Assembly (NCBI GenBank): GCA_051453625.1
Contig: JBOZIK010000001.1
Location: 37,922,979-37,968,610, forward strand
Length of the DNA: 45,632 bases
Direction of reading: 5' to 3'
Source: Welwitschia mirabilis
Lineage: Eukaryota; Gnetophyta; Gnetopsida; Welwitschiales
This document shows positions 33,240 through 42,925 of this stretch, piece after piece; positions within the stretch are counted from its first letter, which is position 1; every line of letters starts with the position of its first letter. Under the pieces are notes generated by a model. The model saw only the letters and a list, made by a program, of their open reading frames with translations, was not told the DNA's origin and ran no database searches. The translations under genes were made by a program, and so were the position numbers.

Positions 33240-33840
33240 GAAAAAGAAATCATTTACAAAGTCCATGTTGATAATATAATTTAGATTCTCACTACTATAA
33301 ATTTCATGAATAAAATTGTCCTACTCATTCTTATGAATAGCATGACATGAAAAGTCTACTACAACGACAAAAAGATAATGAGACTAAGAACTTCCTTGCC
33401 TTATAGATCTTTCAACAAGAAAGTTAAAACTAGCATCTCTTATAGTTGTAATATGAGCAACTACATCCTTGAATAAACAATTAACTATAAAAATGAAAAC
33501 TTTTCTATATCTTAGCTATTCCATGTAAGCTAAGATAAAGTTTCATTTAATTCTTTTAAGGTTTTTCATAAGTAAGTTTAAAAGAAACAACATCTTAATT
33601 ATTATCCTTTGCCTAAGTTAAACCTTCTCAAGTAGACACAACATTATTAAAAATTTATCGACCTTTAGCAAAATCATACTACTCAATATAAATAATATTA
33701 GGTAGAAACAAATTCAACATCTTAGGTAACCATTTAGCTAAACTTTTGTAAGCGATATTGAATAAATTAATTACTCTATAATTGGAAATGAAATGAAAAT
33801 CATCTAATTTTTTGAAAAAAGATAGATGACATCCTAATTC
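33240..33840 (-). pseudogene. LINE (L1-type) reverse transcriptase remnant, minus strand
   Basis: Read on the reverse strand, 33780-33721 gives YRVINLFNIAYKSLAKWLPK, matching the L1 reverse-transcriptase block YRPISLxNxxYKxxAKxLAxRL. The preceding residues (GCHLSFFKKLDDFHFISN) correspond to the ITLIPK block. Near 33410-33361 it reads RSIRQGSS, a stop, then SHYLFVV, like RGIRQGDPLSPYLF. Near 33270-33245 MDFVNDFFFLF stands for the catalytic F/YADD block, with the first Asp changed to Asn. Frameshifts and stops are frequent. The element is cut off abruptly at about 33840, where a LINE of opposite orientation begins. Confidence 0.75.
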
Positions 33841-33844
33841 ATAT

Positions 33845-35900
33845 TTGGATGTAAGCTTTAGTTATGTGATGCTTTTTAACTATCCTAAAGTAATATTTTT
33901 AAATAATATCCTAATATTTTTTTTAAAAAAATTAAGTATAAAAACTATCATCCATTCAGAGGCCCTTATAAATAGTAATGTCAAATCAATGTACAATCGT
34001 AAAGCTTTAGGAATTAATGGGTTCTCAATAAAAATTTTCAAATATTACTATAATACTATGAAGTTAGAAATGTATGAAATGATCATCAAATTTTTAAGTA
34101 AGAGTAGACTCTTACCTTAGTTTAATTTTACCTAGATGGGACTTCTTTACAAAAAAGGAAAAATTCTCATTCTATTAAGAAGTACTAGTCTATTAGCTTT
34201 TATACTTTTCTAGATAAAATTCTATATAGATTTATATCTTTAAGGATTAGAAAGATATAATCTCATCTTATTTCTAATAAATAAGAAAGTTCTATTAAAG
34301 ACAAAAATATAATTTATTAGTCTTATGTATTCAAGTGATAGTTCACTCAATCATTAAATCAAAATAAGGCATTATAGCTCTAAAGTTAGATATCTATAAT
34401 CCTATAATTGATGTCCTAGGCACATGTGGAGGTTGTTCTTAAGAAATTTGTATTTCCTTAACATTGATTGAGTAAATTTAAAGCTTGTTATACATCTACA
34501 AATATATTCCTTCTCACTAATGATTTTCACATGAAGAGATTTACTACTACTAATGGCTTACATCAAGAAGATTTCGTTTATTCACATCTGTTTATTCTTG
34601 CTATGGAAGGGATTTCAACATACATTAGACATTTAAAAATGAAGTAAATAATTAGAGGAATCACTCTTGCTTATGGTTGTCAGTATATGCTCATGTCCAA
34701 TTTGTAAATGATATTACACTATTTATAAGGAATTTAGTTATTGACATTTTAGCAATAAAAAGCCTTTTTGATAATTTATCCTTAGATTTAACCTTTTGAA
34801 TAACATGAAAAAGATGTACTTTATGGATCCATAGTTAAAAAATCATGTACAAGTACAACAACAATTAAGTTTATTAGTTGATAAATGGTCTAAAACATAT
34901 CATATATTATCCCTCTCATAAGAAAGATTACAAAGCATTAATGGAAAGGAGTTATTTAAAGAATCACTAGTAAACTAAAAAGAGAAAAGATAAATTTAAT
35001 TTCACAATAGAATAGGATTGAGTTAGCCAAAGATTGTATGCGATCCATACCACTCCACCTCATGTCTTATTTCAAAGTGTTAAAATCTATTATTAACTTA
35101 ATTTAGTCTAGGGAAATAAATTTAAAAAATTTTTAAAAGTCTTAAAAAATGTACTATTAAATGGGATGACTTTTGAAAACCTAAATCGAGTGGAAATGTG
35201 ATATGAAACATTTTTTTCTTCTAATCTTTCTTTCCTAGGAAATCTTTTATGGCAACTTCACATTATTGAAAAGCCTTGGGTGACTATCATGAAGATAGAA
35301 TATTTATATGGGGGAATTACATTTAAAGAAACTCCTAAAATTATTGGTTATTTAAGGATATAAAGGGGTTTTAAAAGTATGAGAAATTAATTTTGTAAAA
35401 ATTATGTGTATTAAAATGGATAACCCCTTTGGAAGTAGCATCACTAATATTGTACAAATCAGGGGTATGCTCCTATGTCTAATTATGAGAAGGACCCTTT
35501 ACATCATTAATGGGTGAGTAATCTACTCATGCTAATATTAATATTACTTTATCTAGAGTTATGTAAGAATAAATTACCAATTAAAAAAAATTTAATGAAT
35601 AAGGGTTAACTTCTAGTTTAGATTGTGATTACTCTCACCTATAAGAGGATACATATCACATTATTAAAGGTTGCATCTTAAAAAATTATGTTTGTAAAAA
35701 GAGAAGATATTTTTCATGGAAAACCATGTAGATGCCATTTTGTGAATTGATGAAAGATTGGAAGATAGCTTAACTATAGAATAAGAAGAAGACACAAGCA
35801 TTATTCATTTGTACTTGTTACTACCTTTGGAAGTATCATGATATAAGGGTTTTTCAAAATAGAAAAAGAACCAGAATAATATTTATATTAAAGCCATAAC
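33845..35900 (+). pseudogene. LINE (L1-type) reverse transcriptase remnant, plus strand
   Basis: Reverse transcriptase of a non-LTR retrotransposon. Blocks in order: RKALGINGFSIKIF at 33998-34039 (family KAPGPDGFxxxFF); LPKKG-like and RPIS-like pieces, frameshifted, near 34150-34210; LFLLWKGFQHTLDI near 34590 (shifted from LFILAMEGISxxI); FVNDITLF at 34701-34724 for the catalytic FADDTLLF, first Asp changed to Asn; IPLHLMSYFKVLKSIINLI at 35047-35103 (family IPxYLMSxFKIPKSIIxxIE); NLSFLGNLLWQLHIIEKPW at 35223-35279, the C-terminal NKALLGKWLWRxxxExxxLW block. Many frameshifts and stops. No endonuclease part was seen, so it is 5'-truncated. Its left end meets the minus-strand LINE within a few bases. 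Confidence 0.8.
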
Positions 35901-36672
35901 TTTAAAAATCTCATCTCCATGTGAAAGGATGATGACACTTTTGAATTTATAACCCCTAAGGCATGAATCATTCTCCATGATTTTAGTGTTATTTCCTTGA
36001 TATTATGTTTATAACTTTATCAAATAAGGTGGAAATTTTATGGTATGTTATGTTTTAGGATCATGTCTTACAAGCAATAAGTATCATCTTTAAGCATAAA
36101 ACGTTAATGCTTTCTTTTAGCTGAAATCTGTGATTATGAATAAGTAATTTCCAAATTTTTGCATGTAATTTTTTTAACCTAATGTAAAGTTTTCTCAGTT
36201 TCTTACTTTTAAACATCATTTTTCAAAATTTGATAAAAAACTTCTAAAATGTTTTGAAAGATGGAATTGGAATTTTGATAAAAAAGATTGTAGCAAAACC
36301 ATCTCATTTGAAGACCTTAGTAAAATTCCTAACTAAATAATTAAGAATGAATTAATGATCAAATCATAAGAATCCATTAAATTTAAGATTTTCTAATTAA
36401 AGAGAAGCATAACCTCTTTTAAATAAATTAAAATATTATTTACAACTAAAACTTAAATGTTAAGCTAAGAAAGTTTTCTCTTAATAATAGAATTTTTAGT
36501 AAAATATATTTTCTAGGAATTTGATCAATTCCTTCTTTTTAGCATCATCATTATCATGTTCCATCTATAATTGGACCAGCCACATGAATATGCTTTTTAT
36601 ATTTACTTATTAAGGTATAAATCTTTATTTATATCTAGATCATGTAGATCTCTTTTCATTATTCTTAAAAGA
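35901..36672. other. AT-rich stretch, nothing recognised
   Basis: It may hold the 3' end of the plus-strand LINE. No poly(A) tail was identified. Confidence 0.3.
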
Positions 36673-37017
36673 GCTAAATTAAAGATACTATAGAGTTACA
36701 TAGTAGAATAAACAAAATGAAGAGAATAAAAGAAGGGTTTTATTAAATCCAAATGTTACAAATCCATGACAATGAAAGAAAACAAATGTAAAGTGATTCT
36801 TAGTCCCATATTAAGCCTTAGTACATGACTAGGAAATGTTTGTTTCTTACTATTTCATTTTAATTTATACATGTAACTACTTAAACAAAATCCTAAGAAA
36901 ACCCTAGATTCAATGAATTTAGACATTTTTGTATATCCTTATAGAAATTTCCAAGCCTTTTAGATTCTTCTTAATACCTTCCACATCTTTCTAGGTTCCT
37001 TTATAAATGCTCCTGCA
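36673..37017 (-). repeat. 3' LTR of the miniature element
   Basis: The left end (CTAAATTAAAG) has drifted from TGCAATTAAAAG in the other copy. The right end CTCCTGCA is clear. Confidence 0.7.
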
Positions 37018-37404
37018 TTAAACATCCTCTTTAAAAAATTAGCCTGTCCTAAAGTGAAAAATAAGTAATATCATAATATCAATAATGTTATTAAAATATT
37101 ACAACTTCATAAATGAAGATAAGACCTTCTTATAGACCATAGGATTCTTCTCTTTACCACACACAGAATCCATCCATATTTAGTCTATCTTCCATGATTT
37201 TAATATCACTGAATACAAGGAAAAATTTGTGATTGCATGCCATTCATCCCTATAATATCTCTCAACCAGTGAAGTTTTCTTTCTTTAAAGCATGCTTTTT
37301 TCCTTTGGCATATCTTTCATTTCATTAATCTTTACATAAGATATTTTCTTACTTAAGGTCATCTTTTTCAATGATGCTTAATCCTTACATAGAATTGATT
37401 TTAT

Positions 37405-37415
37405 CTTTGATACCA
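37405..37415 (-). promoter_or_regulatory. Primer-binding site, initiator tRNA-Met type, of the miniature element
   Basis: TGGTATCAAAG on the reverse strand agrees with the first 11 bases of TGGTATCAGAGC except for one G-to-A change. Confidence 0.7.
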
Positions 37416-37420
37416 TTTAA

Positions 37421-37770
37421 TGCAATTAAAAGAAAGTTGCTATAGAGTCATGCAATAGATAAAACATAATAGAAATAATAGAATAAGTATTTTATTATAT
37501 CCAAACTTTCAAAGCCATTATATGGGAAAAAAAACTAAATTTAAAGTAATTTCCATTCCCTTGCTAAATTTGCACAAATGACTAGATGATGCCTTTTCAT
37601 TAATCCTTTATTGCAATTTACACATCCAATTCCTTCATAAAAGTTCTAAGAAATTCTTGGATTTGATAAATTTATAAATATTTCCATATACTTCTAGAAA
37701 TATCCAAGACTTTTAGAATTGTCTTAGTACACTCCATATCTTTCTAGATTCCTCCAAAAATGCTCTTGCA
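37421..37770 (-). repeat. 5' LTR of the miniature element
   Basis: It begins TGCAATTAAAAG and ends TGCTCTTGCA on the plus strand, and is 350 bases long. Confidence 0.75.
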
Positions 37771-38306
37771 TTAGTATCTTCCTATGTCTTTTTTAGTTTT
37801 TTTCTTTAATACTTTCTTAGTACTATAAATCCATAAGCTCTTTAAATAAGTTCATTATTTAATCTACTTTAAACATAGCCATATTATCTTAATTTTCTAT
37901 GATAGGTATTAGATTCAAGAATTTTTAAAATTTTTAATATAAGCATTACTAATTCTGACTTATCTTGTGACATTAAGATTCATCTAATAATATAAACTTT
38001 TGCTACATTAAAATTTTTCTTTTAGAGCTTTTAAAAAGTCCAACAATTTGAGCAATAAGAAATGTGAGCCTAGACTATTATGCTCTAAAATTTTTGCTTT
38101 AATTTTATTAGAATTCTTTTATTACATAATAATTCAAACCACCTTACCTTTATTTTAACTATCAAACCTGTATTATATATTGAGAATATTTAGCACATTT
38201 AAGTTATGTTTGTAATAGTTAACTGAATATAATAAAATTGAATAGTACATTCATTCAACTAATTTGAATATAAGTTGATAAGGGTACCAAAATAAAAGGA
38301 TTAAGT
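37771..38306. other. AT-rich stretch, nothing recognised
   Basis: No motif readable up to the gap. Confidence 0.3.
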
Positions 38307-39306
38307 NNNNNNNNNNNNNNNNNNNNNNNNNNNNNNNNNNNNNNNNNNNNNNNNNNNNNNNNNNNNNNNNNNNNNNNNNNNNNNNNNNNNNNNNNNNNNN
38401 NNNNNNNNNNNNNNNNNNNNNNNNNNNNNNNNNNNNNNNNNNNNNNNNNNNNNNNNNNNNNNNNNNNNNNNNNNNNNNNNNNNNNNNNNNNNNNNNNNNN
38501 NNNNNNNNNNNNNNNNNNNNNNNNNNNNNNNNNNNNNNNNNNNNNNNNNNNNNNNNNNNNNNNNNNNNNNNNNNNNNNNNNNNNNNNNNNNNNNNNNNNN
38601 NNNNNNNNNNNNNNNNNNNNNNNNNNNNNNNNNNNNNNNNNNNNNNNNNNNNNNNNNNNNNNNNNNNNNNNNNNNNNNNNNNNNNNNNNNNNNNNNNNNN
38701 NNNNNNNNNNNNNNNNNNNNNNNNNNNNNNNNNNNNNNNNNNNNNNNNNNNNNNNNNNNNNNNNNNNNNNNNNNNNNNNNNNNNNNNNNNNNNNNNNNNN
38801 NNNNNNNNNNNNNNNNNNNNNNNNNNNNNNNNNNNNNNNNNNNNNNNNNNNNNNNNNNNNNNNNNNNNNNNNNNNNNNNNNNNNNNNNNNNNNNNNNNNN
38901 NNNNNNNNNNNNNNNNNNNNNNNNNNNNNNNNNNNNNNNNNNNNNNNNNNNNNNNNNNNNNNNNNNNNNNNNNNNNNNNNNNNNNNNNNNNNNNNNNNNN
39001 NNNNNNNNNNNNNNNNNNNNNNNNNNNNNNNNNNNNNNNNNNNNNNNNNNNNNNNNNNNNNNNNNNNNNNNNNNNNNNNNNNNNNNNNNNNNNNNNNNNN
39101 NNNNNNNNNNNNNNNNNNNNNNNNNNNNNNNNNNNNNNNNNNNNNNNNNNNNNNNNNNNNNNNNNNNNNNNNNNNNNNNNNNNNNNNNNNNNNNNNNNNN
39201 NNNNNNNNNNNNNNNNNNNNNNNNNNNNNNNNNNNNNNNNNNNNNNNNNNNNNNNNNNNNNNNNNNNNNNNNNNNNNNNNNNNNNNNNNNNNNNNNNNNN
39301 NNNNNN
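38307..39306. other. Assembly gap (1000 N)
   Basis: Round-number gap. The long reverse-strand frame spanning it is an artefact of N plus the GA repeat. Confidence 0.99.

Positions 39307-39354
<48 letters not shown>
39307..39354. repeat. (AG)n microsatellite
   Basis: 24 consecutive AG units directly at the gap edge. The repeat probably continues into the gap and caused the assembly break. Confidence 0.97.
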
Positions 39355-39357
<3 letters not shown>

Positions 39358-40263
39358 GTTGGATAAGCAAATTAACTCATTTTAAAAAAATTTATTATGT
39401 ATAGACATGATGTAAAAGCTATAAGAGAGTACCTCATCATAGGCCCCGACTTGATCTAAGATTTGTAATTTCACTTTCTACAAATTAGCTTTATCATTAT
39501 GTTTGCCTACCTTTATCTTTACTTTGTAATTTTATACATTATATTTCTTATGTGATTTTTAGTTTCACTATCCATTTAAAACATTAAATTTAAGAAATAA
39601 AAGTCTATGCATTTAGGAATTTCCTATACTTGGATTTTTATTTCTATTTTATCATTAGTAATATTTTCATTGAAATCTATTTCATATATTCTATATTTAT
39701 TATACTAATTTTTACGCCCTTTATTTCTAAAATTGTCTCTTAAAATCAAAGCTTGATTGAGATGTATTCACTAGTAAATCTAAATAATTATTAACTTCTT
39801 TAAAACTACTTATAGAGATGATGATTAAGGAATCTTATTTTATAGTAATAGAAATTAATGATACATAGTTTTAAATATTTAACTATGCTTCCCTTTCTTT
39901 AATAGTTATTTATTTACTAACAAGTATAAATAATTTAAAATACAACACATACATAAATTCATCCTGCATTATATCAATATTTCTAGCTATATAAGGCTTT
40001 GTGTTCCATAAAATATAAAAAATAATTTTTCTAAATTTAAAATTATATAAATTTTTAGATGATCTAAAGAAAAAATTATGATTTTGTTAAATTTCTAGCT
40101 TTAATCAACAAAAATATAACATAATGATTAATAATAAGAAATTATTATAGACTTTAAGAGAAGCATTCTAATTTTAGAAAGAGAATGAAGTAAAATAAAA
40201 AGGTATTAAAGCATATAATCATATCCTAATCCAAGATTTAAACAAGCATAGAAAAATCAATAA
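39355..40263. other. AT-rich stretch, nothing recognised
   Basis: No coding or element motif. It ends in AATAA just before an LTR start. Confidence 0.3.
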
Positions 40264-40318
40264 TGTCACATCCACATTTTTGCTTTTCTAATAAAATTTG
40301 CACGTTTATATTTAATGA
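40264..40318 (+). mobile_element. First 55 bases of an LTR, truncated by a 10-N gap
   Basis: TGTCACATCCACATTTTTGC and the following bases repeat the start of the LTR at 40350 (TGTCACGTCCACATTTTTTT), sharing CTAATAAAATTTGCA. TGTCAC is a common LTR start in plant Ty3/gypsy chromoviruses. The most natural reading is that this is the start of the 5' LTR, and that the rest of that LTR plus the internal region is missing at the 10-N junction. Confidence 0.6.
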
Positions 40319-40328
40319 NNNNNNNNNN
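40319..40328. other. Assembly gap (10 N), probably hiding several kilobases
   Basis: It lies between a truncated LTR start and a polypurine tract. Confidence 0.95.
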
Positions 40329-40335
40329 ACTTCTT

Positions 40336-40349
40336 AAGGAGGTGAGAAA
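40336..40349 (+). promoter_or_regulatory. Polypurine tract
   Basis: AAGGAGGTGAGAAA, interrupted by one T, directly precedes the TGTCAC start of the LTR, as the plus-strand primer of a retroelement should. Confidence 0.65.
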
Positions 40350-40745
40350 TGTCACGTCCACATTTTTTTTCTAATAAAATTTGCAAGTTTAATTCTTAAT
40401 GAAATATTTGGAAAATATTGAATTACTTAAAATTCCAATTTTTGTAATTGCCATGTTCTTGAATTACTATATTATTGAGTTGTAATATGAATACTATTTT
40501 GTATAAATGTTTGTACCCAATCTTTATATGCTCTTGTGGTGAAAATGATATCTTTTATTTACTTATGAAATTAGATGTAAATGTTGAATTGAATGTATAT
40601 TAGGGAGACATGTTATTTACTCCTTTTTCTTATTATTAAATATAAATATCTTGATTATATGATTAAAATCACCCAGTGGCCAGACACTCATTTATAAGAC
40701 ATTATGTAACCCCTTTCTTAACCACCCTCATTCACAATATTTTGT

Positions 40746-40901
40746 ATTCATATGCAAGGAATACTTGCCAACTATTGTTTGTCTTCATATGCAAGGGATC
40801 TTTGCCAACTATCATTTGTCTTCATATGTAAGGAATCTTTGCCAATTTTTGTTTGTCTTCATATGCAAGGAATCTTTACCAACTTTCATTTGTCCTCATA
40901 T
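40746..40901. repeat. 37-bp tandem repeat, four full copies plus a partial
   Basis: Units start at 40746, 40783, 40820, 40857 and 40894. Each reads CTTCATATGCAAGG, then ATCTTTGCCAACT, then a variable TATCATTTGT. The period is exactly 37 bases. The array sits in the LTR just upstream of its TATA box. The 60-codon frame here merely translates the repeat. Confidence 0.93.
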
Positions 40902-40935
40902 TATTGTGACTCTTCACATATCACCAAATATTGAT

Positions 40936-40944
40936 TATAAATAG
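40936..40944 (+). promoter_or_regulatory. LTR TATA box
   Basis: TATAAATAG, followed by GGCTCTTCTCC, lies 35 bases after the 37-bp array. It matches the plant TATA consensus and is the likely promoter of the element. Confidence 0.65.
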
Positions 40945-41432
40945 GGCTCTTCTCCTCTTTTTTCCTTACTTTCATTTTTGGAGAACCTTTTGCTACTGAG
41001 TCTCGGAGCCAGAAAAGCCTTGAAGCCTAGTAAAGATTTTGAGTTCTTCTTGAAAATCGGTATGAATCCCTACCCTCGTGCTTCCTTAATGGTCCTTCCT
41101 TATGATTCTATACTATTGTATTTTATTGATGATCCTTACTTATGAATTTGTTTATTGAAATCGATGCGTATTTATATTCCTGTATGTTAAACGTTAAATC
41201 ATGTAATTCTTGAATGAAACAAACTCTCTGCTAATACGTGTCCCATCTTCATTATCCTTTTGCTTGATATCTTGAGGTTATCTTTCTTAATATGAGATAA
41301 AAATTTGTAATTGATTCCTTTTATATTGACTTGTTGCCTTGTGGTTAAAATAAATGGTTAAGGTGTTATGTTGTGGTGAAACCTATATTATTTTGTAATA
41401 TTATCTTATTGGATCTATGGTTATGGATTTTC

Positions 41433-41667
41433 CATAGATTACCGAACGAGGCAGTGGACTTTATAGATCGCCGAACAAGACAGTGAAGAGAGAATCCCAT
41501 AGATTGCTGAATAAGGCAGTGAGGATATTATATTACCACAGATCACTGAATGAGGTAGTGGGCTTCACAAATCGTTGAATGAGGCAGTGAAGTTAAATAT
41601 TATTCAAAATCCACAGATCGCCAAATAAGGCAGTGGTCTTTATAGATCATGGAATGAGATAGTAAAG
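41433..41667. repeat. Seven imperfect copies of a 24-base core, spaced as pairs
   Basis: The core reads CAYAGATCGC followed by CGAACGAGGCAGTG. Copies start near 41433, 41463, 41499, 41538, 41567, 41613 and 41641. Those followed by GGRCTT alternate with those followed by RAAG, so the array looks like a higher-order repeat of two-core units with variable spacers. Each core has a GCC...GGC dyad. Confidence 0.85.
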
Positions 41668-42536
41668 TTAATAGTGATTATATATATTATATTTGATATT
41701 TTCATTCATAACCATGAATTCATTTTTTATGAATGTCTTAGATTTCTTGAAAGTATTGAATATTTTCTTGTTATTTTGATCTTTGAAGTATCTTGCCACA
41801 ATACCTATTCTTACCTGGGCCATACTGGGAGCTGTGAGATTTTCACAGTTTTCATCCCATAACTTTTTATGATAGGTGATAAATCTGAAGTCTAATTGCT
41901 AAGATGACATGAGTTCATGATAGATTGTTGAATCTATAATGGTGGAGAAATCTTTTGATTATTGTATCTCATTGAGTTATTGTTATCTGATTACATAAAT
42001 AGTCAAAATGTAAATTATCATTTGATGAGAAACAGACTCTATTTGTTCATAATTGTGTGGCTTGCATTTTTATATGGAATGATGATTTTCCTTTTTGAAA
42101 TAAAATTTTTTTATTAGAGATCATACTTTCTAGTTATTATCTGATGAAATTGATTAAAATCTTGAATCTCTACCCTTGTGTGTATGAAATATTATATTGG
42201 ATATCGAATTAAAAGATTGTGGATTCTTGGGTATCTTTTTGGAATAAAGCTGAATTTGTACGTTATTATATTGTAATTGGAAAATTTCATTAGAAGATTT
42301 TATTAGAAAACTTTGGAAGATTTTGTGATAAGTTGATGTTTTCTTAAGTCTATTAAAAGTTTTCTGTTAAATGTGGACAAGAGACTTTCCCTCCTTCCTA
42401 AAGGAATTTAAATCCCAAGAAAAGGAAGTTACTTTTCTTGTTAAGAGTTATAAGTTCAGTTACTAAGAAAGTCCTCTTTAAAAGCTAATTTAAGATAACA
42501 TGAAAGAGAGAATCACCTTACAAATGGCCATTATTA

Positions 42537-42648
42537 AGAAAGTTACAAATTCTTTAGATAAACATTACAAAAAGGAAGCTACAAATTCTTGAGATGGATG
42601 TTATCAAAAAGGAAGTTACAAATTCTTGAGATGGATGTTACAGAGTCT
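42537..42648. repeat. 36-37-bp tandem repeat, three copies
   Basis: The unit reads AGGAAGTTACAAATTCTTGA, then GATGGATGTTATCAAAA. Equivalent points are at 42542, 42578 and 42615. Confidence 0.88.
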
Positions 42649-42764
42649 AACTTTTCTATGAATAATATAGATAGTTTTTAATTATTTCTTTTGATTGAGG
42701 AGAAGAATGAGGATTTATTTCCTTACTAAATAAGTAACATTCATAAGTTTAGAATAAGAAAAGA

Positions 42765-42925
42765 GGTGTTATATTTTTGGGTATCAAAGTGTTCGAGTAA
42801 GTTTGAAGTTGTCAACATTAGTATTTTTGGAGTGTTACAATCTAGTATCGAAGTTTCAAAGATAAAGATTTCCAACTGTAGAATTTGTGGTATTACATTT
42901 TGATATTAGAGCATAGGTTATGATT
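42765..42925 (+). repeat. Triplicated LTR-end / primer-binding-site junction
   Basis: Three successive segments, 60-64 bases apart, each join an LTR-end-like string to a primer-site-like string: GGTGTTATA with GGGTATCAAAG (42765 and 42779), AGTGTTACA with TAGTATCGAAG (42831 and 42843), GGTATTACA with TGATATTAGAGC (42889 and 42901). The third is the best match to the tRNA-Met site. Confidence 0.6.
42901..42912 (+). promoter_or_regulatory. Primer-binding site, initiator tRNA-Met type
   Basis: TGATATTAGAGC differs from TGGTATCAGAGC by one G-to-A and one C-to-T. It lies three bases after the CA end of the LTR. Confidence 0.65.

Larger units (their letters stand above)
36673..37770 (-). mobile_element. 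Miniature LTR retrotransposon (TRIM-like), about 1.1 kb
   Basis: Two direct repeats of about 345-350 bases (36673-37017 and 37421-37770) share long blocks such as CTATAGAGT near the left, TCTAGAAATATCCAAG-like sequence in the middle, and AATGCTC(C/T)TGCA at the right end. They enclose only about 400 bases. Just inside the right repeat, the reverse strand reads TGGTATCAAAG (37415-37405), a primer-binding site for initiator tRNA-Met (TGGTATCAGAGC), five bases from the LTR end. The opposite inner edge reads AAAGAGGATGTTTAA on the reverse strand, a plausible polypurine tract. Termini are TGCA...TGCA on the right copy. There is no coding capacity. A target-site duplication is not evident. Confidence 0.75.
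40350..42897 (+). repeat. Long LTR (about 2.5 kb) of a Ty3/gypsy chromovirus-like (Tekay/Del-type) element
   Basis: It starts TGTCACGTCC after a polypurine tract and ends GGTATTACA (42889-42897) before a tRNA-Met-type primer-binding site. A length of 2.5 kb and GGTGTTACA-like ends are typical of Tekay/Del LTRs. It holds a TATA box and three separate tandem-repeat arrays. No gag or pol follows in the 2.7 kb to the window end, so only the LTR and a short leader are recognisable on the right. Confidence 0.7.

Noticed and set aside
33240-35900. A single LINE with 5' inversion (twin priming)
   Set aside because: Both arms contain their own reverse-transcriptase catalytic region, so they cannot be parts of one copy.
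38255-39370. A 371-codon reverse-strand reading frame
   Set aside because: It spans the 1000-N gap and an (AG)n microsatellite; there is no protein evidence.
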